Source of the DNA: Planctomyces sp.
Lineage (GTDB): Bacteria; Planctomycetota; Planctomycetia; Planctomycetales; Planctomycetaceae
Assembly (NCBI GenBank): GCA_016795105.1
Contig: JAEUIH010000019.1
Coordinates: forward strand, 1-64,000
Length of the DNA: 64,000 bases
Direction: 5' to 3'
Shown here piece after piece: positions 1 to 7,405 of this stretch. A program made the translations under genes and the position numbers. The notes under the pieces were generated by a model that was given only the letters and a program-made list of their open reading frames with translations, was not told the DNA's origin and did not search any database. How positions within the stretch are numbered: the first letter of the stretch is position 1; the number at the start of each line of letters is the position of its first letter.

Positions 1-315
1 AGAGAGTTCGGCATTCTTTTGCCGTCATTCTCGTGCCAATTGAGAAGACTCCAGGACAGAGTTTGTGGCATTGAATTAAAGTCGCAGGCAGGGCTGGTGT
101 TTTGACCACGGAAGACACGGAAAAGACGGAAGAATCGCAGGGGGTCCGGAGTTCGGGCGATGGCAGAAGAATGGTGGGCAGGAGAATGAGAGAGTTCGGC
201 ATTCTTTTGCCGTCATTCTCGTGCCAATTGAGAAGACTCCAGGACAGAGTTTGTGGCATTGAATTCAGGTCGCAGGCAGGGCCGGCGTTTTGACCGCGGA
301 AGACGCGGAAGGGGC
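1..315. repeat. Two direct copies of a ~130-bp dispersed repeat, period 188 bp
   Basis: The sequence beginning AGAGAGTTCGGCATTC at position 1 recurs at 189 and stays nearly identical to about 315, with a few substitutions such as GAATTAAAG versus GAATTCAGG. Each copy ends in the 'gaccacggaagacacggaa' type of text that recurs through many planctomycete genomes. The left copy may continue outside the window. A third, inverted copy of the last ~70 bases lies at 2283-2353, so the parB/DUF167 pair is bracketed by inverted copies. No coding potential is claimed; the short open frame here (102-293) is a by-product of the repeat. Confidence 0.85.
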
Positions 316-328
316 GGACCGGGGGACT

Positions 329-356
329 CATCATCACGGCGGAGCGTGATGAGTAC
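329..356. repeat. CATCACG hairpin element, copy 1
   Basis: A short palindrome, CATCACG-GCGGAG-CGTGATG, flanked by CAT and AGTAC. The same 28-base text occurs at 27817-27844, and a variant with a CTCCG centre lies at 48590-48608. All three are between genes. It behaves like a REP/BIME-type dispersed palindrome; its function is unknown. Confidence 0.8.
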
Positions 357-724
357 ATTAGTGTGTCTTTCGTGGTTACCAATCACGCTGGCTAGGCTCA
401 GGAGGCAGTAGGAATCAACTCACGGCGATTCTCGCCGCGCAAAAAGCCAGCACTAAACAACGTGCACAACTCGCCGTAGAAAGCCTTTGCAGCTCGTAGA
501 GAATTCAACTATTCGTGGTTCAAAGCAGGTTTTTGACCAGTAACAGCAGTTTCTGCCGAAAAACCGTTTCGAATTGCAGCAAATACGTTTGGAAGGAAAC
601 TGTACCGAGCGTACCGGTTGTGCCGATTATGACTATTGGCGAGTAGAAAGATTCTACCGGGGGGCGAGGGCGTCAATTCGTCCGAACCTCCATTTGCAAA
701 GATCAGACTCCTTGAGGCGGAATA
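357..724. other. Non-coding leader region upstream of parB
   Basis: No convincing gene is seen. A small perfect hairpin, CGGCGA-TTC-TCGCCG, lies at 423-437. The rest is unique sequence that presumably carries the parB promoter; I could not pick a convincing -35/-10 pair. A GAGGCGG stretch just before position 725 can serve as ribosome binding site for parB. Confidence 0.5.
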
Positions 725-1729
725 ATGAACGCTCAGTCAGCTGAACTGAACTCCGGCGGTCAGCCAACATTGAAGCGAAGACTTGGTCGAGGTCTGAATG
801 CCCTGCTTGGTCAGGGATCAGATGACGACAATGAGCCGCGCACAATTCCAATGCCAACCTCATCATCGGGAACCGACGTCGACGTCCAGTCTCCTGTGGT
901 GATTCCGGCATCCGACGAAATTGCACTCGAACTGATTGAGAGAAATCCCTATCAGCCTAGACGCGATTTTGATCAGGCATCAATCGACGAACTGGCCGAG
1001 AGTATCCGCAAGCACGGAATGCTTCAGCCAGTTCTTGTTCGCCCAAAGCCGAATGGCGACGCTGGTTATCAGCTCGTCGCCGGCGAACGCAGATGGCGGG
1101 CTGCACAACAGATTGGACTTGAAAGCGTTCCATGTCGAGTACTGGAGTTCGAAGACAGAAAGGTCTCCGAAGCTTCACTCGAAGAGAACATGAAACGTCA
1201 GGATTTGAACGTACTTGAGAAGGCTCAGGCCTTCCGGGACTACCTGGAACGATTCGGCGGGACGATCGAAGAGCTTGGTCGTCAACTGAGTATGAATCGA
1301 GCCACAGTCAGCAACATGATGCGACTGCTTGAGCTTCCATCCGTTGTTCAGGACATGGTTCGAGCCGACAAGATCTCAGGCGGTCACGCCCGCGCAATTC
1401 TGCCGCTGGCCGAGGCTCAGCAGGTCGAACTTGCTCGACAGATTGAACAGGAACAACTCTCAGTTCGCAAAGTCGAAGAGATTGTCCGTGAGATGCTGCA
1501 GGCGGGAGTGATTCATCCCGAACCTGTCGGTGACGAAGGTGGCTCCGAACAGAAGTCGAAGCCTGTGCCTTCGAATCATGTTCTTTCGCTCCAGGAGAAT
1601 CTCCGTCAGCAATTTGGCGCGAAGATTGAGATCAAGCTGAAAAAGAAGGAATCAGGTCAGATTGTGATTCACTTCGGAAACAACGATGACTTCGAACGAA
1701 TCGTCGGACAACTCCGCAAAGCGGGATAA
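725..1729 (+). CDS. parB: Chromosome partitioning protein ParB (Spo0J family)
   Basis: A 334-residue ParB. The N-terminus carries the GRGLNALLG motif (about residues 21-30), the usual ParA-contacting segment. It is followed by an acidic linker, the ParB N-terminal CTP-binding domain (NPYQPRRDF, then ...HGMLQPVLVRP and the GERRWRA motif near 120-127), a helix-turn-helix region (LSMNRATVSNMMRLLELP) for parS binding, and a Lys-rich C-terminal dimerisation part. In this family it loads on parS sites, slides as a CTP-dependent clamp and works with ParA in origin segregation. The ATG is preceded by GAGGCGG. No parA is present in the 724 bases upstream, so a parAB operon would have to be interrupted by the repeats or be absent. 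The DUF167 gene overlaps its 3' end. Confidence 0.96.
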   Translation: MNAQSAELNSGGQPTLKRRLGRGLNALLGQGSDDDNEPRTIPMPTSSSGTDVDVQSPVVIPASDEIALELIERNPYQPRRDFDQASIDELAESIRKHGMLQPVLVRPKPNGDAGYQLVAGERRWRAAQQIGLESVPCRVLEFEDRKVSEASLEENMKRQDLNVLEKAQAFRDYLERFGGTIEELGRQLSMNRATVSNMMRLLELPSVVQDMVRADKISGGHARAILPLAEAQQVELARQIEQEQLSVRKVEEIVREMLQAGVIHPEPVGDEGGSEQKSKPVPSNHVLSLQENLRQQFGAKIEIKLKKKESGQIVIHFGNNDDFERIVGQLRKAG

Positions 1730-2066
1730 AGTCTCGTCTCAGCTCGCCTCACCGCTGCCGGAGTACGTTTCTGACTGCAGTGAAGGCTGCCTGCTTCGAT
1801 TGTTCGTACAGCCCAAAGCCCGACGGCGTCAGGTCGTCGGGCTTCATCTTGACAGGCTGAAGGTTGCCGTTACTGAACCGCCTGACCGAGGCAAAGCCAA
1901 CGCAGCAGTGATCGAACTCATTGCCGAATTGTTGAACGTTCCGAGATCCTCAGTCACGCTCCTTCGCGGCGATACAAGTCGTGCCAAGGATGTTGTTGTC
2001 GCCGGCGTTCGCGCTGACACTGCCGCAACATTGCTCAGAAATGCACTCGCCGACTCGCCTCGATGA
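1686..2066 (+). CDS. DUF167 (YggU-family) protein
   Basis: 126 residues. The core matches the small DUF167/YggU family: LRLFVQPKARR, then KVAVTEPPDRGKANAAVIELIAELL and SVTLLRGDTSRAKDVVV, with the conserved G-K-A-N-A and G-x-x-S-R-x-K segments. The fold is known from structures, but no biochemical role is settled. The assigned ATG lies 44 bases inside parB in another frame. The first ~30 residues are not conserved family sequence, so translation may start later at a non-ATG codon, and coupling to parB is likely. It is followed by a repeat-rich gap. Confidence 0.88.
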   Translation: MTSNESSDNSAKRDKVSSQLASPLPEYVSDCSEGCLLRLFVQPKARRRQVVGLHLDRLKVAVTEPPDRGKANAAVIELIAELLNVPRSSVTLLRGDTSRAKDVVVAGVRADTAATLLRNALADSPR

Positions 2067-2567
2067 GGTCTGCTGAAGCCACTACGCTCTCTGTACTACT
2101 AACAGTTGAGTTCTTTTCGAGCCGCAAAGATTCTGAATGGCGAGTCACGCAAGTTGTTTGGTGCTGGCGTTTTGCGCAGCGAGGACTGCAGTGCGTTGAT
2201 TCCGACTTCAGGCAGCGTGTAGCCAGCGTGTTTGGTAACTACGAAAGACACGAACCACACGAAAGAACACGATCGGGTACTTCTGCGATTCTTCCGTCGC
2301 TCCCGCGTCTTCCGTGGTCAAAACGCCAACCCTGCCTGCGATTCGAATTCAACTAACGGTTCGATTCCCTCGACTGAAACTGGTTGCGACTGAGCGAAGC
2401 GAAGCCGTGCTGTGATTTGTTGGATTCTCGGGGCGGAAAACAACGTCTTTGACGAAGAATCCTTCGGTAAGGCGTGGGCAATTCCCCGCATTTCCGGATT
2501 CAGGAACGCTGCAAATTGGCGAGCAACCTAAGGTTCCTCGGGCCAGCGCAAATCAGCAATAATAATC
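2067..2567. other. Repeat-containing intergenic region
   Basis: About 500 bases without a convincing gene. It contains a run of planctomycete-type text (aactacgaaagacacgaacc, about 2236-2270) and the inverted repeat copy at 2283-2353. The remaining ~210 bases before the kinase are unique. Short open frames here (2063-2356, 2474-2770) run through repeat text or overlap the kinase gene and look spurious. Confidence 0.6.
2283..2353. repeat. Inverted copy of the repeat at 71-140 / 258-315
   Basis: Reading the reverse complement of 71-140 gives this segment with few changes: CTGCGATTCTTCCGTC..., then TCTTCCGTGGTCAAAAC, CCCTGCCTGCGA and AATTCAA. The two copies upstream of parB and this one downstream face each other across the parB-DUF167 pair. 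Confidence 0.8.
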
Positions 2568-4019
2568 GTGGACTCACAGTGCTGCCCAAAGTTCAACGAG
2601 GGTGGCATTGTCGTGGCAAAGAGCTCTGCGGCCGCAAACCGCGAAACTTCAGACTCAACTCGTGCGCTCACGGTGCCAATCTCGGCTGGCACTGCAGATG
2701 TCTCACGAAAAGCTGCCGCTGGCTCAGCGTTAACGGCCACAGATCTGCTGCGGCAACAGGCCTCCGGTAAGCTCTTTCAGCAATATCGCATCGGCGAGCT
2801 GCTCGGGCAGGGCGGTATGGGAACTGTTTATTCGGCTGCTCATCTGACACTTGGAAAACAATTTGCGATTAAGTTCCTTGCTCCGGGGCTTATCCAGTCC
2901 GCCGAGGCGGCCAGCCGCTTTCGCGATGAAGTGACCAGTCTTGGTCAGCTGCAGCATCCGAATCTGGTGAATGCTGTTGATGCAGGAGTCTTCGACGGAC
3001 TCTATTATCTTGTGACCGAACTGATTCAGGGAATGGATCTGCAGAGGCGTATTGCTCTCGACGGTCCGATGTCCGAAGAACAGGTCCTGAGACTCGCCGA
3101 CCAGGCAGCGGCCGGTCTGGCAAACGCACACTCAAACGGGTTTGTCCATCGCGATATCAAACCGTCTAATCTCATGCTCGATGAATACGGTACACTGCGT
3201 ATCCTCGACTTCGGGATTGCTCGACATGCTCGACATTCTCATGGTCATACTGCCTCCGGACAACTCCTTGGAACGGTCGACTATCTGTCGCCTGAACAGG
3301 CCGCAGATGCTCAAAGTGTGGATCATCGCAGTGACCTCTACAGTCTGGGCTGTGCTCTGGTCTTCCTGTTGACCGGTCAACCACCGTTTCCCGACGAAGA
3401 CTTCGGAAGTTTTGCAGCAAAGATCAAAGCGCATCTGTTCGAGACACCTCGTTTGCTGATTCAGCCTCTGTCGCAGAAGACTCGGATTCTTCTGGCGAGT
3501 CTGCTCGCAAAGAAGCCAGATGACCGTCCTAAGGATGCTGAACATGCAAGATCAATGATTCAGGAGGCACTGTCAGGTCTTCAGGGTCGTCAGGCCGGCC
3601 CCTGCAGTCGGCACCCGGTACCGGTAAGAAGACGCTTCAATCGCTGGCTGTCGGCGGTGATCTGCGTCTCCGGTGTCGTGTGTGTCGGTGCAGTCACCAT
3701 TAGTCGGTTCAATCCAGATTCGAACCAACATGTTGAAGTCGCAGGTTTCACACGAGCCACTGGTCTTGAACCAGGTACCGCAGCAAATATTGAAGCAGGT
3801 GCTGAGCAGAGTCCTGAAGAAGATGCTGACGCAAGTGCTGTGGTTGTGGTGGAGGAGGAGACTCCTTCGGAAGACAGTGCACTCGATGCCGATGAAGCAC
3901 GATCCAAAGTTTCACCGGGAGCACAAAACGCTGGTCGCAGTCCATCTTCGCGAATCGGAAAATCGCTGGGCAGGAATATTGCAAAGAAGATCGGTCAGGC
4001 CAGCGGAGTCAATCCATGA
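2568..4019 (+). CDS. Membrane-anchored Ser/Thr protein kinase (Hanks type)
   Basis: 483 residues from the ATG. A GTG at 2613 (preceded by GAGGG; product VAKSSAAANRE) is a good alternative start. The kinase domain is complete: glycine loop GQGGMGTVY (about 80-88), lysine in AIKFL (102), HRDIKPSN (194-201), DFG (214-216) and a GTVDYLSPEQ activation/APE region. One transmembrane segment follows at about 362-382 (RWLSAVICVSGVVCVGAV), so the kinase faces the cytoplasm. The C-terminal ~100 residues outside the membrane are Ala/Glu-rich and show no recognised sensor domain. It overlaps the FHA-GGDEF gene by ATGA, so the two are translationally coupled. Substrates are unknown, but the FHA domain next door is a plausible reader of its phosphothreonines. 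Confidence 0.93.
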   Translation: MDSQCCPKFNEGGIVVAKSSAAANRETSDSTRALTVPISAGTADVSRKAAAGSALTATDLLRQQASGKLFQQYRIGELLGQGGMGTVYSAAHLTLGKQFAIKFLAPGLIQSAEAASRFRDEVTSLGQLQHPNLVNAVDAGVFDGLYYLVTELIQGMDLQRRIALDGPMSEEQVLRLADQAAAGLANAHSNGFVHRDIKPSNLMLDEYGTLRILDFGIARHARHSHGHTASGQLLGTVDYLSPEQAADAQSVDHRSDLYSLGCALVFLLTGQPPFPDEDFGSFAAKIKAHLFETPRLLIQPLSQKTRILLASLLAKKPDDRPKDAEHARSMIQEALSGLQGRQAGPCSRHPVPVRRRFNRWLSAVICVSGVVCVGAVTISRFNPDSNQHVEVAGFTRATGLEPGTAANIEAGAEQSPEEDADASAVVVVEEETPSEDSALDADEARSKVSPGAQNAGRSPSSRIGKSLGRNIAKKIGQASGVNP

Positions 4020-4927
4020 TCACGATCACTCAGCAGTTTGAGGAAATGCTGCCGACGCGTTTTTCGCTTCCTGCGATGCCGGATTCGACTCCGCATTCCA
4101 GAGGATGCCTCGTGCGGATTTATCCGATAGAGGGAGTCGGCAAGCTGATTTCTCTGGATGGAAACGAGCTGATTGTAGGGCGAGATTCTGCCGTCTCGAT
4201 GCAGCTTAACGATGATTCCGTATCCCGGCGGCACGCAAAGATCGAATCTCAGCCAGATGGCGACTTTGTCACTGACCTTGGAAGTACGAATGGAACGTGG
4301 GTCAATGATCGCAGAATTACGGTCGTTCAGCTTCGCGCAGGTGATCGAGTCCGTTTTGGGAATCAGATCTTTGATTATCTTTCGGCGAGCTCGCTGGAAG
4401 CGCAATACCATGAGTCCGTTTATCGGATCATGACCACTGACGGTCTGACTCAGGCTCATAACAGACGCTTCTTCGTGGAAGCCCTTGATCGAGAGATCAT
4501 GCGTGCCCGCCGGCGAGGGACATCGTTGTCTGTCATGATGATGGATATCGACCATTTCAAGTTGATTAATGACACATGGGGGCACCTCGCAGGTGACTCC
4601 GTCCTGACGGAATTCGTCCGCAGAGTCAGCGGCATTCTGCACGGTGATGAACTTTTGGCGCGTGTGGGTGGTGAAGAATTTGGGCTGATGGTTCCCGATG
4701 CATCGGCACCGGAAGCTGCTCAGCTGGCTGAGACCATACGCTCGTCACTTGCAGGGACTCCTGTCCTGACGGAGACGTCATCAATCCCGGTGACCGTCAG
4801 CATTGGTGTCGCAGAATATTCGATCTCGGTTACCGATACGGTTTCACATCTTATTCAGGAAGCAGACCGGCATCTCTATGTGGCAAAGAACGCTGGTCGC
4901 AATCAGGTCAGTTTTTCCAGGAGCTGA
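4016..4927 (+). CDS. FHA-GGDEF protein, predicted diguanylate cyclase
   Basis: 303 residues. An FHA domain covers about 33-122, with the hallmark GRDSAV, SVSRRHAKI and DLGSTNGTWVN motifs for phosphothreonine binding. A GGDEF domain covers about 135-303: MDIDHFKLINDTWGHLAGD for Mg/GTP, and the signature GGEEF at 218-222, intact for catalysis. The inhibitory I-site RxxD, normally just before the signature, reads HGDE here, so product inhibition by c-di-GMP is probably lost. There is no membrane segment. The start overlaps the kinase stop (ATGA), and the next gene begins 4 bases after the stop. It probably converts kinase/phosphatase signalling into c-di-GMP production; that coupling is inference. 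Confidence 0.93.
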   Translation: MITITQQFEEMLPTRFSLPAMPDSTPHSRGCLVRIYPIEGVGKLISLDGNELIVGRDSAVSMQLNDDSVSRRHAKIESQPDGDFVTDLGSTNGTWVNDRRITVVQLRAGDRVRFGNQIFDYLSASSLEAQYHESVYRIMTTDGLTQAHNRRFFVEALDREIMRARRRGTSLSVMMMDIDHFKLINDTWGHLAGDSVLTEFVRRVSGILHGDELLARVGGEEFGLMVPDASAPEAAQLAETIRSSLAGTPVLTETSSIPVTVSIGVAEYSISVTDTVSHLIQEADRHLYVAKNAGRNQVSFSRS

Positions 4928-4931
4928 TTTT

Positions 4932-6260
4932 ATGTCGCAGTTAGTTCGCAGTCTCACTGTCTTCGCTCTCATAGTGTCTTTCAGTTCGTGCACCGCGGCG
5001 GCGACTGACTTTGTTCCAATCATTGGGTGGAACGAACAGCTGTTCCCTTCCTATATCATCTCGACCGCCACCATGAAGCATGATGAGTTTTCTGCTGAGG
5101 AGGATGCTGAGGAAGATGAAGCCAGCGAAGAAGAGGAGACGACAGAAGCACAGGAAGTGATCGAAGATGAAGACTTCGTTGAGCTGGCTGAAGTCCTTGG
5201 CGACGAACGTGGGCTGCTTGGCGTTGAGATTGTTTCACCTGGTCGAAATGTCACAGTGCGGGTCACCATTACATGCGATGAAATTATGGAACCCACGACG
5301 TTTGTGGAAACACTGTCTGAAGAAGGGAAGACCTACCACATTCTGCCCAAGATCAAGTACAAATATGGTAAGCTCGCCGAGATCAATCAGGTGACTCCTG
5401 TGACGATGACTTTTAAAGTCCAGATCGGAAAAAAAGAAGCACGAGAAATTTCGGAGTCCGTTACTGTTCGACCAATCAATGACTGTCCTTTCGTAGTGAA
5501 TTACGACGACGGATACGTGGACGATATCAGCTATACGTTTGCGGCGTACGTCAATGAACAGCACCCGTTCCTTGATAAAGTCCTGCGCGAAGCACTGGAC
5601 TACGAGATTGTGGATTCGTTCTACGGCTACCAGGGCGAAGATGCCGACGTGATCCGTCAGGTCTATGCGATCTGGGATGTACTCGTTGCCAGAGATGTTC
5701 GCTATAGCAGTATTACCAGTACCTCTGCGACAGCAGATATGGTTTATTCTCAGCACGTTCGTCTCATTGAGCAATCGTTGAACAATTCTCAGGCCAACTG
5801 TGTTGACGGCTCTGTTCTGTTTGCTTCCCTTCTGCGGAAGATTGGGGTTGAGCCGTTTCTCGTGATTGTCCCCGGGCATTGCTACGTTGGGTTCTATGTG
5901 GACAAGAGTCATGAGAAGCTGCTGGCGATCGAAACCACCATGCTGGGGACGTCGTACGAAGAAGGTGAAGAATTCCAGTCGTACGAAGTCCTGAACCAGG
6001 CTGTGCCTGAAGAACTGCGGGATCCAGCTTCGTGGCCGGGTTTCACCAGTGCCATTGTCAGCGCGACCAGCAATATTGTAGAGAACAGCGAAAAGTTTCA
6101 GTCAGAGGAGAATGCTGATTACCTGCTGATTGAAATCTCTGAAGCTCGAAGACGAGGGATCCTTCCGATCGCATTTCGCGGCAAGGAAAAGTTTGAGAAT
6201 CGCAGCGGCTCTTTTGAGGAGTCTTTTGAAGTCGATGAAGAAGCTGAAGACGAAGAGTAG
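4932..6260 (+). CDS. Exported transglutaminase-like protein
   Basis: 442 residues from the ATG at 4932, four bases after the diguanylate cyclase gene. An open frame reaching back to 4803 would overlap that gene and is not preferred. The N-terminus is a signal peptide (LVRSLTVFALIVSFSSC...), possibly a weak lipobox at FSSC. A strongly acidic Glu/Asp stretch follows at about 50-85. The C-terminal half has the transglutaminase-like superfamily pattern: the N-C-V-D-G nucleophile block (Cys290) in a helix reading SVLFASLLRKIGVEP, and PGHCYVGFY with His316. The usual third residue (Asp) is not obvious; IETT is the closest. It may act as a peptidase or crosslinking enzyme outside the cytoplasm. The tail is again acidic. 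The operon context suggests output control by the kinase/c-di-GMP pair. Confidence 0.8.
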   Translation: MSQLVRSLTVFALIVSFSSCTAAATDFVPIIGWNEQLFPSYIISTATMKHDEFSAEEDAEEDEASEEEETTEAQEVIEDEDFVELAEVLGDERGLLGVEIVSPGRNVTVRVTITCDEIMEPTTFVETLSEEGKTYHILPKIKYKYGKLAEINQVTPVTMTFKVQIGKKEAREISESVTVRPINDCPFVVNYDDGYVDDISYTFAAYVNEQHPFLDKVLREALDYEIVDSFYGYQGEDADVIRQVYAIWDVLVARDVRYSSITSTSATADMVYSQHVRLIEQSLNNSQANCVDGSVLFASLLRKIGVEPFLVIVPGHCYVGFYVDKSHEKLLAIETTMLGTSYEEGEEFQSYEVLNQAVPEELRDPASWPGFTSAIVSATSNIVENSEKFQSEENADYLLIEISEARRRGILPIAFRGKEKFENRSGSFEESFEVDEEAEDEE

Positions 6261-6376
6261 TAACCCGTGCACCATGCCACGATACTGACGACGCGTCACT
6301 TCACAGGTTGAATCGCAGACACGTCTGTCGTGTGGCATTCCCTGTCCGTGTTTGGAAGTGCGATACGTCAGCGAAG

Positions 6377-7405
6377 TTAACTCTGTTCGACTGGTGACCC
6401 CGAGTCATGTCGGAGAATCCAGGACTGGAGGACCTTCATGTAGTTACCTCGTTCGTAGGCTCGAGGGTCTGGTATCGAACTCAGGCTCATACATCCCTGT
6501 ACAGGCTGAATGGCGGGATATTCATGTTCATCCAGCCAGCGATGAACGCCGGTCAGAAGTGAAGTCAGATGCTCAATGCCGTGGGTCAGGAGTGCAGATG
6601 TGAGCATGGCAACGCGAGCACCGACCATCATACATTTGAGTACATCAAGTGGTGAGTGAACTCCTCCGGTAATTCCTATATCGGCCTTCACATGGTCAAA
6701 CAGGATGGCGGTCCAGTGAAGTCTCAGCGGCAGCTCGTTGGATTGGCTGAGGTGCAGTCGTGGAACAACATCAAGCGTCTCGAGGTCCAGATCCGGCTGA
6801 TAGAATCGGTTGAAGAGCACCAGCGCATCTGCACCTGCTTCGGAGAGTCGAACTCCAAATGCAGCCGGTGACGTAAAGAATGGGCTCAGCTTAACTGCGA
6901 GGGGAAAGGAGACAATGGAATTCAATTGCCGAACGAGCGCGACGTAGCCATCTTCCAGTTCACCGGAACTGATTCGTGGGTCTGTTGGGATATCGTACAG
7001 GTTGAGCTCCAGGCCATCGGCGCCGGCCTGTTCAATCAACTTTGAATATTGGATCCACCCACCCGGTGAAACACCGTTGAGGCTGGCGATGACGGGAATC
7101 TCGAGGGTTTCTTTTGCGCGGCGAATGTGGTCAAGATACGCATCAGGTCCGAGATTATATGTGGGCATGTCAGGGAAGTAGCTGGGTGCTTCTGCTCCAG
7201 TGTGTGATCCACTCGAGAGTCGATAGTCGAGTCCCATGCTTTCCAGTTCGAGCTGCTCTTCAAACAGCGATCGAAGAACGACGGCGGCAGCGCCGGAGTC
7301 TTCCATCCTGCGAAGAGCATCAAGGTCATCGCAAAGCGGGGACGAGGAGCAAACAAGCGGGTTCTTGAGATTCAATCCCATGTATCTGGTGCTGAGGTTA
7401 CTCAT
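6377..7405 (-). CDS. Dihydroorotate-dehydrogenase-like flavoprotein
   Basis: 342 residues, TIM-barrel FMN protein of the PyrD/PreA superfamily. It begins with LSTRYMGLNLKNPLVCSSSPL, and the FMN-phosphate site is seen as GITGGVHSPLDVLKCMMVGA. The catalytic loop that reads N-x-S-x-P-N in true dihydroorotate dehydrogenases is NLYDIPTDPR here, so it is probably not the pyrimidine enzyme. Its ATG overlaps the nifJ stop (ATGA). Close nifJ linkage of this subgroup is known in other bacteria, but its substrate is not established to my knowledge; a ferredoxin-linked reductase is one possibility. It is the last gene of the operon and converges with the transglutaminase-like gene. Confidence 0.85.
   Translation of the reverse strand: MSNLSTRYMGLNLKNPLVCSSSPLCDDLDALRRMEDSGAAAVVLRSLFEEQLELESMGLDYRLSSGSHTGAEAPSYFPDMPTYNLGPDAYLDHIRRAKETLEIPVIASLNGVSPGGWIQYSKLIEQAGADGLELNLYDIPTDPRISSGELEDGYVALVRQLNSIVSFPLAVKLSPFFTSPAAFGVRLSEAGADALVLFNRFYQPDLDLETLDVVPRLHLSQSNELPLRLHWTAILFDHVKADIGITGGVHSPLDVLKCMMVGARVAMLTSALLTHGIEHLTSLLTGVHRWLDEHEYPAIQPVQGCMSLSSIPDPRAYERGNYMKVLQSWILRHDSGSPVEQS

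Noticed and set aside
102-293. Open frame reading TTEDTEKTEE...
   Set aside because: It is a translation of the dispersed repeat and has no ribosome binding site.
2063-2356. Open frame after the DUF167 gene
   Set aside because: It runs through repeat text and has an unprotein-like composition.
4803-4931. N-terminal extension of the transglutaminase-like gene
   Set aside because: It overlaps the GGDEF gene, and the signal peptide begins at 4932.
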